Origin: JBBDIP01 sp050260675
Lineage (GTDB): Bacteria; Bacillota; Sulfobacillia; Fermentithermobacillales; Fermentithermobacillaceae
NCBI GenBank assembly: GCA_050260675.1
Contig: JBLNCN010000005.1
Coordinates: 1 to 64,000 of the forward strand
Direction of reading: 5' to 3'
DNA length: 64,000 nucleotides
Positions 15,086 to 22,701 of the stretch are shown piece by piece (the first letter of the stretch is position 1; every line of letters begins with the position of its first letter). Made by a program: the position numbers and the translations under genes. The notes beneath the pieces were generated by a model. It saw only the letters and a list, made by a program, of their open reading frames with translations, did no database searches and was not told the origin of the DNA.

Positions 15086-17536
15086 ATGAAAGTGCCGTGG
15101 AAATGGCTTGCAGAATACGTGGACCTTCCCTGGGATGCCGAGGAGGCGGCCAAGAGGCTGACTTTGGCAGGCGTGAAAGTGGAGGGCGTCTCCTACGAGA
15201 AGGCCGAGATCTCCAATGTCGTGACGGCCAAGGTGGTTGAGGTTTCCTCCCACCCCAGGAGGCAGGGCCAGAACGTCGGGATCCTTGATACCGGCAAGGA
15301 GCGCTTTTCGGTCGTGAGCGGCGCGCCGGGCATGGCTGTCGGAAACACCGTCCTTTTGGCCAAACCAGGCTCCAGCTTGCCGGGAGGCATTAGGATCGAG
15401 GCCAGAGACTTTGGCGGCGTCCCTTCCCAGGGCATGGTGGTCTGCTCCAATGAGATACTGTACGGCGCGGAGCACCGGCCGGAAGAGGATATAGTGCTTT
15501 TGCCCCCGGGTACGCCTCTGGGAGTCCCCGCCCAGGACGTCCTGTACCTCGACGATCACGTGGTTGAACTGGAACTCACCGTGAACTTCTCCCACTGCCT
15601 GTCCATCCTGGGGGTAGCGTTGGAAGTGAGCGCCGTGACCGGAGCTCCGCTCCGCCTGCCCCGCATCCTCGAGGCCTGGGACTGGGCCGGAGCCAGGGGG
15701 AGCAGACCGCCCGCCGGCGACCCGGCGCAGACGGGAGCGTTCAAGGTAGAGCTCCCCGACAGGGACTTGTGCCCCAGGTATGTGGGCAAGGTCGTACGGG
15801 GAGTTTCGCTCCGCTACTCGCCCCCGGACGTTGAGCGCAAGCTCATGCTTGCCGGGATGCGGCCAATCTCGGCCGTGGTCGACGCGACCAACTACGTGAT
15901 GCTGGAGACCGGGCAACCGCTCCACGCGTTCGACCTGGATACGCTCAAAGGCGGCGTAATATGCGCGAGAAGGTCGAGGGCGGGAGAGTCTATTGTCACG
16001 CTGGACGGCGAGTCCCACGGTCTTGAGGAAGGCACACTGGTCATAGCCGATGCAGAGGGCCCGGTAGCCGTCGCCGGCGTCATGGGAGGCGGCAGGACCG
16101 AAGTGACCGCAAAGACCAGGAACCTCTTGCTTGAGAGCGCGTACTTCTCGCCGCTTCCGGTCCGCCGCGTATCCCAGAGGCTGCGGCTCCGGACCGAGGC
16201 GGCGGTCAGGTTCGAGAAGGGCGTCGATCCCACCGCCCAGGCCTCGGTGGTAGAGCGCCTCGCCGAGGTCATCGTGGCCCACGCGGGCGGCCAAGCGGAA
16301 ATAGGGCGCACCGACTGCGATCTCCTGCAGGCGAGGCCGAAGCAAATCCGCATTTCAGGCAGGGATTTCCGCCGCACGCTGGGCCTGCCGATGTCCGGTG
16401 AGGAATGCTCCAGGATCCTTGAGTCCCTCCATTTTGAGTGCGTGCCCGTCGAGGGCGGCGGGGATGAAACCTTGGACGTCACTGTCCCGCCGCGGAGAGT
16501 TGATGTGGAAGGCAGCATTGACCTGGTCGAAGAGGTAGCCAGGCGGTACGGGTATGACAAGTTCGAGGCCCAGCCTCTATCGGTCGCCGTGCAGGGCGGC
16601 CCGCCAAACCCGGAGTTCGTCCGGATGGACTCGCTCCGGGATCTCCTGGTGAGGCTTGGAGGGCTGGAGATGGTCACGACGTCGTTCCTGGAAATGCGCG
16701 ACCTCCGAGCGCTGGGCTGGGGAGAGGACGATCCCCGGGGAAGGCCGGTAGCGCTGCAGAACCCGCTATCGTCGGAGGAATCGTTCCTGCGGACTGGGCT
16801 CCTGCCGGGGCTGTGCAAGATGCTGAAGGCCAACCAGAACGTGAGGGCTCCCGGGGGGTGGTTCTGGGAGGCCGGGACCGTGTTCTTCGCCTCCCCGGAT
16901 GAACTGCCCCAGGAGGCCCGCCAGCTGGCCATGGCGATGTACGGCTCTCTGGAGCCCGCCGCCTGGATGCAGGCCCAAAGGCAGTCGTCCTTCTATGAGC
17001 TCAAGGGCATTGTTGAAGCGATGCTTAACCTGTGCGGCATCCACAACGCTACCTTCGTCCCGAAGGCAGGGATGCCTTTCCACCCCGGAAGGTCGGCCCG
17101 GGTCGTGGTGGACGGGTCCACGCTGGGAGAACTGGGCGAGATCCATCCCATGTGCCAGCGGGCGTTGGATATGGCGGAGCCGTGCTTCCTCGCCACGTTC
17201 TCACTTGACGCGCTCCTGGCCGTATCGAAGCCTGTGAGCTCCGACGCGGTACCCAAGTTCATGCCTGTCGAGCGGGACCTGGCGGTGGTCGTCCCTCTGT
17301 CGACACCGGCGGGGGAAGTGCTCGCGGCAGCGAGGGAGACCGCGGACGGCCTGTCTTCGGTAACTCTCTTTGATGTGTACCAGAAGCCTCCGGTGCCGGA
17401 AGGACACAAGAGCCTGGCCATGAGGCTTCTCTACCAGCCCAAGGAGCGCACGCTCACCGAAGAGGACCTGTCGCAGGATAGGGCAAAGATACTCGCGCGC
17501 CTTGAAAGAGACTTCGGCGCCAAGCAGAGGTTATAG
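15086..17536 (+). CDS. pheT: Phenylalanine--tRNA ligase beta subunit
   Basis: The 816-aa subunit contains, in order, a tRNA-binding EMAP-like domain (about 40-155), B3/B4 editing domain (about 220-390), B5 domains, a pseudo-catalytic core and a C-terminal FDX-ACB anticodon-binding domain. Length is normal. ATG 15086 follows AAGGGGG, 13 bases after pheS, so the subunits are co-translated from one message under the T-box. Confidence 0.97.
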   Translation: MKVPWKWLAEYVDLPWDAEEAAKRLTLAGVKVEGVSYEKAEISNVVTAKVVEVSSHPRRQGQNVGILDTGKERFSVVSGAPGMAVGNTVLLAKPGSSLPGGIRIEARDFGGVPSQGMVVCSNEILYGAEHRPEEDIVLLPPGTPLGVPAQDVLYLDDHVVELELTVNFSHCLSILGVALEVSAVTGAPLRLPRILEAWDWAGARGSRPPAGDPAQTGAFKVELPDRDLCPRYVGKVVRGVSLRYSPPDVERKLMLAGMRPISAVVDATNYVMLETGQPLHAFDLDTLKGGVICARRSRAGESIVTLDGESHGLEEGTLVIADAEGPVAVAGVMGGGRTEVTAKTRNLLLESAYFSPLPVRRVSQRLRLRTEAAVRFEKGVDPTAQASVVERLAEVIVAHAGGQAEIGRTDCDLLQARPKQIRISGRDFRRTLGLPMSGEECSRILESLHFECVPVEGGGDETLDVTVPPRRVDVEGSIDLVEEVARRYGYDKFEAQPLSVAVQGGPPNPEFVRMDSLRDLLVRLGGLEMVTTSFLEMRDLRALGWGEDDPRGRPVALQNPLSSEESFLRTGLLPGLCKMLKANQNVRAPGGWFWEAGTVFFASPDELPQEARQLAMAMYGSLEPAAWMQAQRQSSFYELKGIVEAMLNLCGIHNATFVPKAGMPFHPGRSARVVVDGSTLGELGEIHPMCQRALDMAEPCFLATFSLDALLAVSKPVSSDAVPKFMPVERDLAVVVPLSTPAGEVLAAARETADGLSSVTLFDVYQKPPVPEGHKSLAMRLLYQPKERTLTEEDLSQDRAKILARLERDFGAKQRL

Positions 17537-17541
17537 GTAGA

Positions 17542-19272
17542 GTGAATAAGCGAGAGGTGGCCCACGCGCTCCGGACCATGGGAGCGCTCCTCCAGGTGAA
17601 GGGCGAAGACAGCTTCAAGGTGAGGTCGTACGAGAGAGCGGCCGATAGCCTGGAAGGGGCTGATTACGACCTTCGAGCCATGGCCGAAGAGGGCAGGCTC
17701 ACCGAGATCCCGGGTATCGGTAAGAACCTGGAGCCCAAGGTAAGGGACCTGGTCCTGACCGGGAGGTCGCCGTTTCTTGAGCGGCTGGTCCAGGAGATCC
17801 CGGAGGGGATACTTGACCTGCTCCGGGTACCCGGGATAGGGCCCAAGACCGCCAGGCTGCTTCACTCGGAGTTGGGAGTGGCGGGTCTGGACGACCTGGA
17901 CCGCGCCCTTTCCGAGCACCGAGTGCAAGGGCTCCCGGGTATGGGCAGAAAGCGTGAGGAGCTCATGCGAAAGGGCCTGGACGAGATAAAGAAGTACGCC
18001 GGCCGCCTCTCGATCGGCGTGGCGCTCCCGGTCTTGGAGGACCTGTCGGCCACGCTTTCGGATATGGGAGTCGAGTGCTGGATAACCGGTGAGACCAGGA
18101 GGTACGAGGAGTCTGTGGCTTCTTTGGACCTCCTGATCCGGGAGAAGGACGGGGAGGAGCCATGGGACGTCCTACACAGGACAGGGGTCCTGGCGGCTCT
18201 GAGCCCGGCCGGTATTCGGGAGCGCTGGGATGAAGCCGCCGGGCGGTTCACCTTCGCGACGTCCTTCGGAGTGCCCCTCAGGATCTTCTTCTGCCCGGAG
18301 GAAGGCCTCGGATTGCGGCTTGCCGAGCTCACGGGCCCTGCCTCCTTCATGAACGCGATCCTGGGCGCGTACCGGGAAAAGGGTCTTGCGGCCGGCAGCC
18401 TTCCGCGAAGAGGCGGCCGCGAAGTAGGCACGCCTTGGGACCTCGAGCTCTTCAAAGCTATTGGAGCGACGTATCTGCCTCCCGAGCTGCGCCACCGGGG
18501 CGAGCTTGCGGGCCTTGCGCTCTCGGGAGATCCCCGGGCTTCCCAGCGCCTCGACGATGTCGTCTCGCCCCAGGATATAAGGGGCGACCTCCACGTGCAT
18601 ACCACCTGGTCGGATGGGGTCGGGACCATTGAGGAAATGGTCGTCGCAGCCCGGAAGAGGGGCTACGACTACATCGCTGTGACGGACCACGCCACCGAGA
18701 TAAAGATGATACGCGGCCTCACGGAAGAGAGGCTTTCCGCCCAGATAGCCGAGATCGAAGAACTGCGGCCCAAGTACCCCGACATACAGATCCTGACCGG
18801 GGTCGAAGTGGATGTCCTGCGGGACGGACGGCTCTACCTCTCCGACGAGGTACTGTCGAGGCTAGACGTCGTGGTGGCATCGGTCCACCAGGATGTCAGC
18901 GACTCCCGGGGTGAACTGGCAAACCGGCTCTTGAAGGTGGTCGAGAACCCCAATGTCGACATACTTGGGCATCTGACCGGCAGAGTGATCGGGCGAAGGC
19001 CCGGCGTATCCGAAAGCCTGGTCAGAGTCTTCGAGGCTGCAGCCAATAACGGCATTGCCCTTGAGGTGAACGCGTCCCCGGAGCGGCTTGATTTGCCCGA
19101 AACCCTCGCGGCGGAAGCTGTTTCGAGGGGCGCCCGTCTGGCGGTCTCCACCGACGCTCACAGGCTCGAATCGCTGGACTCCATGCGGTTTGGCGTCCTC
19201 TCGGTGTGCCGGAGGGCGGCTATTCCCAAAACCATGATAGTGAACTCCGCTCCCTACTTCCGGCGCTCATAA
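17542..19272 (+). CDS. polX: PolX-family protein: HhH, degenerate polymerase and PHP nuclease domains
   Basis: The 576-aa protein has the full PolX layout: helix-hairpin-helix region (IPGIGKN and VPGIGPKT, about 20-150), a polymerase-beta-like core (about 155-320) and a C-terminal PHP domain (about 348-570). The PHP metal ligands look intact (DLHVHTTWSDG, VTDHA, GVEVDV, SVHQD, ILGHLTGR, STDAH). The polymerase site does not: the usual DxD is S194-L-D196, the third Asp is replaced at VPLR (P245), and GSxRR reads GETRR. It is probably a 3'-5' exonuclease/AP-site nuclease without polymerase activity. GTG start, five bases after pheT. Confidence 0.9.
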   Translation: MNKREVAHALRTMGALLQVKGEDSFKVRSYERAADSLEGADYDLRAMAEEGRLTEIPGIGKNLEPKVRDLVLTGRSPFLERLVQEIPEGILDLLRVPGIGPKTARLLHSELGVAGLDDLDRALSEHRVQGLPGMGRKREELMRKGLDEIKKYAGRLSIGVALPVLEDLSATLSDMGVECWITGETRRYEESVASLDLLIREKDGEEPWDVLHRTGVLAALSPAGIRERWDEAAGRFTFATSFGVPLRIFFCPEEGLGLRLAELTGPASFMNAILGAYREKGLAAGSLPRRGGREVGTPWDLELFKAIGATYLPPELRHRGELAGLALSGDPRASQRLDDVVSPQDIRGDLHVHTTWSDGVGTIEEMVVAARKRGYDYIAVTDHATEIKMIRGLTEERLSAQIAEIEELRPKYPDIQILTGVEVDVLRDGRLYLSDEVLSRLDVVVASVHQDVSDSRGELANRLLKVVENPNVDILGHLTGRVIGRRPGVSESLVRVFEAAANNGIALEVNASPERLDLPETLAAEAVSRGARLAVSTDAHRLESLDSMRFGVLSVCRRAAIPKTMIVNSAPYFRRS

Positions 19273-19326
19273 ACAGTTGACCCTTCTCATATCTTACGAA
19301 GGAATTGCCCTGGAAGGGGATTTCTC

Positions 19327-20268
19327 GTGGGATCTCGCCGTGCCGCTATCCTGGCCCTCATCATCTTGCTGACAGTAGTCTTCGCCGGCCCGGCGCATAT
19401 GGCGGCTACCGGCGAAACGCCCGCTTTCCTGACTCGGGACGAACCCGGCGAACCCCTCTATCCCAAGGAGCCTCCGGTCAGAAGGCACGACGTCTACGAC
19501 CTCAAAGTCCGCCTCAAGGAACTGGGCTACTTCACCGGTCCCTTGGACGACTGCTACGACCAGGCGGCCGTCCTCGCCGTGAAGCGGTTCCAGAAAGCTT
19601 ACTGGCTCGACGCCACTGGGACCGTCGATAACCCCACATGGAGGGCGCTCGCCCACGGCGTAGCGAGACCCTCGAGGCCTGCGGCGGGGCCTCCGCCGCA
19701 GGGCGACCTCCGCATTGAGATCGACACCGAAAAGCTCACGCTGACCCTTCTCTTTGACGAGAAGGAGTGGCGCACTTACCCGATAGCCGCGGGCAGGTGG
19801 GAGACGATGACTCCCGTCGGCGAGTGGCGGATCGTGGACAAGGGAGAGCGGGTTGGAGGCCCGTTCGGCAGCCGCTGGATGGCGCTGGACGTCCCGTGGG
19901 GCAACTACGGCATACACGGCACCAGTATGCCGTGGACCATCGGCGGTTACTTCAGCAGCGGGTGCGTCCGCATGTTCAACGAGGATGTTGAAGAGGTCTT
20001 CGACCTCGTGCCCTTTGGCACGCTGGTCACGGTCAAGGGATATCTCCCGGAGATGGACTTCACCCAGAGGATAAGCCTTGGGTCCGTCGCCCCTGAAGTG
20101 GTCCTCTTGCAGCGGAGGCTGCGGGAGGAGGGCTTCGATCCCGGTAGGTGTGACGGCCGCTACGGATTTGCGACGGACGCGAAGGTGAAGGATTGCGCTA
20201 TGCTCTACGGTCTGTCGACAGGCAAGCATATGGTCCGGGACGTCCTCCGGCTACTTGGCCTTCTATAG
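19327..20268 (+). CDS. L,D-transpeptidase (YkuD) flanked by two peptidoglycan-binding domains
   Basis: The 313-aa exported enzyme should form 3-3 cross-links or trim peptidoglycan outside the membrane. A signal peptide (about 1-27) is followed by a PG_binding_1 domain (about 55-112), the YkuD domain (about 127-235) with catalytic H198 (HGTSMPW) and C213 (SSGCVRM), and a second PG_binding_1-like domain (about 245-312). Two binding modules around the catalytic domain are less common than one. GTG 19327 follows GGAAGGGG. A spore cortex or coat role is possible but not shown. Confidence 0.88.
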   Translation: MGSRRAAILALIILLTVVFAGPAHMAATGETPAFLTRDEPGEPLYPKEPPVRRHDVYDLKVRLKELGYFTGPLDDCYDQAAVLAVKRFQKAYWLDATGTVDNPTWRALAHGVARPSRPAAGPPPQGDLRIEIDTEKLTLTLLFDEKEWRTYPIAAGRWETMTPVGEWRIVDKGERVGGPFGSRWMALDVPWGNYGIHGTSMPWTIGGYFSSGCVRMFNEDVEEVFDLVPFGTLVTVKGYLPEMDFTQRISLGSVAPEVVLLQRRLREEGFDPGRCDGRYGFATDAKVKDCAMLYGLSTGKHMVRDVLRLLGLL

Positions 20269-20281
20269 GGGAGATGCGGGC

Positions 20282-21400
20282 ATGAGGCGACGACTCGCTG
20301 CGGCGTCTGCATTCATCCTGGTCCTGGCGTGCCTTTCCGGGTCCTGCACCGCAGGGAAACTGGACCTTCCGCCGAAGACCGACTTCTCCAACACGGCTGT
20401 CCTCGTATGGGACCTTTCGGAACCACGGATCGAAGGGGCGCCGGACTACCCTGCACTGGTAAGGGAGCTGGTTGCCGAGTTCGAGCAGCTCCACGACGTC
20501 AAGGTCGAAGTCAGGACGGTCTCAAGGCGGGAAGTGGAGGATCTCCTCACCGGCAAGTCCGCCGAAGAGAAGCCCGACCTGGTGTGCACCGGCGAGTGGC
20601 CGTTCGTTCCCGAGGGCGCCGGCTCGCTTTCTCCCTACGTGTCCTCCGATTCCTACATCGACATCGCGGCCCGATACTGGGAGGCGGAAGACGGGCTCAG
20701 GGCCATCCCCGCGTACGTTCACTGGACCGGCATGGGGTATAGAGAAGGAGGGACCGGAGTGTCCTACATGTGGGATTCTCCGGCTTTCATGGCTGCCCTA
20801 GCCTGTTCCACCAGGCCCCTGCGGGACGCCGACCGGGTGATGGAAATCCTGAAGGCCGTGCTCTCGGAATGGGGGGAGGCGCGGCCGGATCCCCTTGCCT
20901 CCTACTTGAACGGTTCCGCCAAGTGTCTCTTTCCGCTCACGCCGTCCATGTTTCGCCGGCTTTCCTCTAAGGAGACAGGTATTTCGATGGGACCCATTGA
21001 CGGCACGTCCGGGAGTCCCTTTTACTTCTACACAGTGCCTGCCTATATAGTCCTGGCCGATGACCCGGCAACGAGGGCCTGCGCCGCTGAACTGGGAAAG
21101 CGCCTCGCCGCCAACCTGGGCCGGTGGGCTGCCCGCGCTCTTTCGTGCATGCCTGCGCTGCGCGAAGACATCTCGGTGTTCAACCTGGAGAGCGGATTTG
21201 ACTACGAGCGGAGAGCACACCTTATCGAGTCCTTCTCGGTCCTGGGCCTCACGGCGCCTTCTCTCACGGAATACTCCGAGTGGGTGGCTTTGGACGAGGC
21301 GCTCCGCGAGGTGATAGGGGACTACCTTCGCGGCGACCTGGAGGACGAAGAGGCCCTTCTCGGCATCCGCGAGACCCTCACGAGGCATACTAAGCCCTAA
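20282..21400 (+). CDS. Putative lipoprotein resembling extracellular solute-binding proteins
   Basis: The 372-aa product has a signal peptide with a possible lipobox (VLAC or SGSC). Its mature part (AVLVWDLSEP; PDLVCTGEWPFVPEGAG; AIPAYVHWTGMGY; YTVPAYIVLADDP) has the look of a family-1 solute-binding protein. No ABC permease or ATPase is nearby, so the partner transporter, if any, is elsewhere and the ligand is unknown. ATG 20282 follows AGGGGAG, 13 bases after the L,D-transpeptidase. Its stop codon opens a tandem repeat. Confidence 0.6.
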   Translation: MRRRLAAASAFILVLACLSGSCTAGKLDLPPKTDFSNTAVLVWDLSEPRIEGAPDYPALVRELVAEFEQLHDVKVEVRTVSRREVEDLLTGKSAEEKPDLVCTGEWPFVPEGAGSLSPYVSSDSYIDIAARYWEAEDGLRAIPAYVHWTGMGYREGGTGVSYMWDSPAFMAALACSTRPLRDADRVMEILKAVLSEWGEARPDPLASYLNGSAKCLFPLTPSMFRRLSSKETGISMGPIDGTSGSPFYFYTVPAYIVLADDPATRACAAELGKRLAANLGRWAARALSCMPALREDISVFNLESGFDYERRAHLIESFSVLGLTAPSLTEYSEWVALDEALREVIGDYLRGDLEDEEALLGIRETLTRHTKP

Positions 21401-21445
21401 TCGGCGGGCAGATTGCCTCTACATCGGCAGGCAGATTGCTCCCTC
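21400..21445 (+). repeat. Tandem duplication starting at a stop codon (23-bp period)
   Basis: ATCGGCGGGCAGATTGC (21400-21416) recurs with one mismatch at 21423-21439. The first unit begins at the last base of the preceding gene's TAA stop. Confidence 0.8.
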
Positions 21446-21460
21446 ACCTGGGGGTCCTCA

Positions 21461-22090
21461 ATGCAGGGCTGGCAGCACATCGTCAATGACATCCTCAATA
21501 TTACCGGGCGCTCCGTGCTCATGTTCTTCCTTACGCTTGCCGCGGTGAGGTTCATGGGCAAACGGTCCATAGGAGAACTGGCCCCCTTTGACCTTGCGGT
21601 CGTGATTATCATGGGTTCGGTAGCCGCGCTGCCGCTGGAAGAAGAGAACATCCATATCCTGCATGGGATAGTCCCCATAGTCGTGTTGGCCACCCTGCAG
21701 ACGCTCCTCAGCGTGATCTCCATGCACTGGCGCGGGTTCGAAAAAGTGACCCAGGGCGTGTCCCGTCCCATCGTTGTGAACGGCCAGGTGCTCAGGGGCA
21801 ACTTGCAGAGGGAGAGAGTGTCCGACGCCGACCTCCACATCATGCTCAGAAACGCCGGAGTGGAGCGGGTTGAGGACGTAGCCTTGGCCGTATTGGAGCC
21901 CACCGGCGAGCTCTCGGTCATGTTGAAAAAAGAGGCCCAGCCCGTGACTCTAAAAGATATGGACCTCATGACGCTCTCCAGGCTGGATACCATCCGCGAG
22001 CAGCTGCGTCGGCGCCTGGAGGGCCGGTACAGCGACGTGAGCGGCACCGCAAAAAGGACTTACTCCCGCGGAAAACGAACGATCCCGTAG
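21461..22090 (+). CDS. YetF/DUF421-family membrane protein
   Basis: The 209-aa protein has about three N-terminal transmembrane helices containing FMGKRSIGELAPFDLAVVIIMGS, the hallmark of DUF421 proteins (YetF, YrbG, YcaP). A cytoplasmic YetF domain follows (PIVVNGQVLRGNLQRERVSDADLHIMLR). Function is unknown; relatives in Bacillus are linked to spores and stress. ATG 21461 gives the usual N-terminus. Upstream lies the tandem repeat, downstream the thioredoxin-like gene. Confidence 0.88.
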   Translation: MQGWQHIVNDILNITGRSVLMFFLTLAAVRFMGKRSIGELAPFDLAVVIIMGSVAALPLEEENIHILHGIVPIVVLATLQTLLSVISMHWRGFEKVTQGVSRPIVVNGQVLRGNLQRERVSDADLHIMLRNAGVERVEDVALAVLEPTGELSVMLKKEAQPVTLKDMDLMTLSRLDTIREQLRRRLEGRYSDVSGTAKRTYSRGKRTIP

Positions 22091-22125
22091 ATCGTGTAGA
22101 ATGAGTCCCGGGGGTGACACGCTCC

Positions 22126-22701
22126 ATGAATGACTGGCAGGCAAGAGGCCTCAGCTTCGAGGAGTACCTTAAGCACGCTGATATGAACGTGCCCACAATG
22201 AGAGAGAACTTTCAGGCAGTGACGGTGAAGCCGGACGACGACGCTTTCTTCAAGCGTCTGTCGGAGCGTCTGCCGCAAGGCTCCGTCACGGCGGTTGTGC
22301 TCTCTGAGTCGTGGTGCGGCGATTGCACTGAAAACGTGCCGGTTCTGGCGAAACTGGCGTCGCTGTACCCATTCCTTGCGATCCGCATTTTCCCGCGAGA
22401 CACGAACCTCGACATAATGGACAGGTATCTCACCGACGGAAAGCGGACGATACCTGTTTTTGTGTTCTTTGACGAGGGCGGAGAGGAGATAGGGCGGTTT
22501 ATCGAACGGCCGCCCGGCGCCCACGCTTTTGTGGAGAGCGCGCGCAAGAAACTTGAGGGGCTCCCGCCCGAGGAGCAGAAGAAGGGCATGTACCAGGCCA
22601 GGAGCGACCTCCGCAAGCTCTACAGGCAGGGGCTCTACGATGAGACGATATCTATGATCCGGAGGATCCTGGAGAAGAGGTATGAACCGGAAAACCCTTG
22701 A
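22126..22701 (+). CDS. Thioredoxin-family protein with WCGDC active site
   Basis: The 191-aa cytoplasmic protein has a thioredoxin fold with C64-x2-C67 in SESWCGDCTEN and the cis-Pro region RTIPVFVFF. It belongs to the thioredoxin-like group with a CGDC motif, where the partner is unknown; disulfide reduction or bacillithiol-type redox repair are possible. A helical tail follows (about 150-191). ATG 22126 follows GGGGGTG. The end overlaps mutS2 by 20 bases, so the two are translationally coupled. Confidence 0.85.
   Translation: MNDWQARGLSFEEYLKHADMNVPTMRENFQAVTVKPDDDAFFKRLSERLPQGSVTAVVLSESWCGDCTENVPVLAKLASLYPFLAIRIFPRDTNLDIMDRYLTDGKRTIPVFVFFDEGGEEIGRFIERPPGAHAFVESARKKLEGLPPEEQKKGMYQARSDLRKLYRQGLYDETISMIRRILEKRYEPENP

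Noticed and set aside
15080..16345. Long open frame (421 codons) on the minus strand inside pheT
   Set aside because: It is a codon-bias shadow of pheT in high-GC DNA; the product has no recognisable domain. The same applies to long antisense frames inside gdh/mutase (45457-47067), the SpoVD-type gene (51520-52737), murE (53493-54872) and murF (55379-56506).
19327..21400. ABC transporter operon
   Set aside because: Only a solute-binding-like lipoprotein is present; no permease or ATPase gene is near, so no transporter was called.
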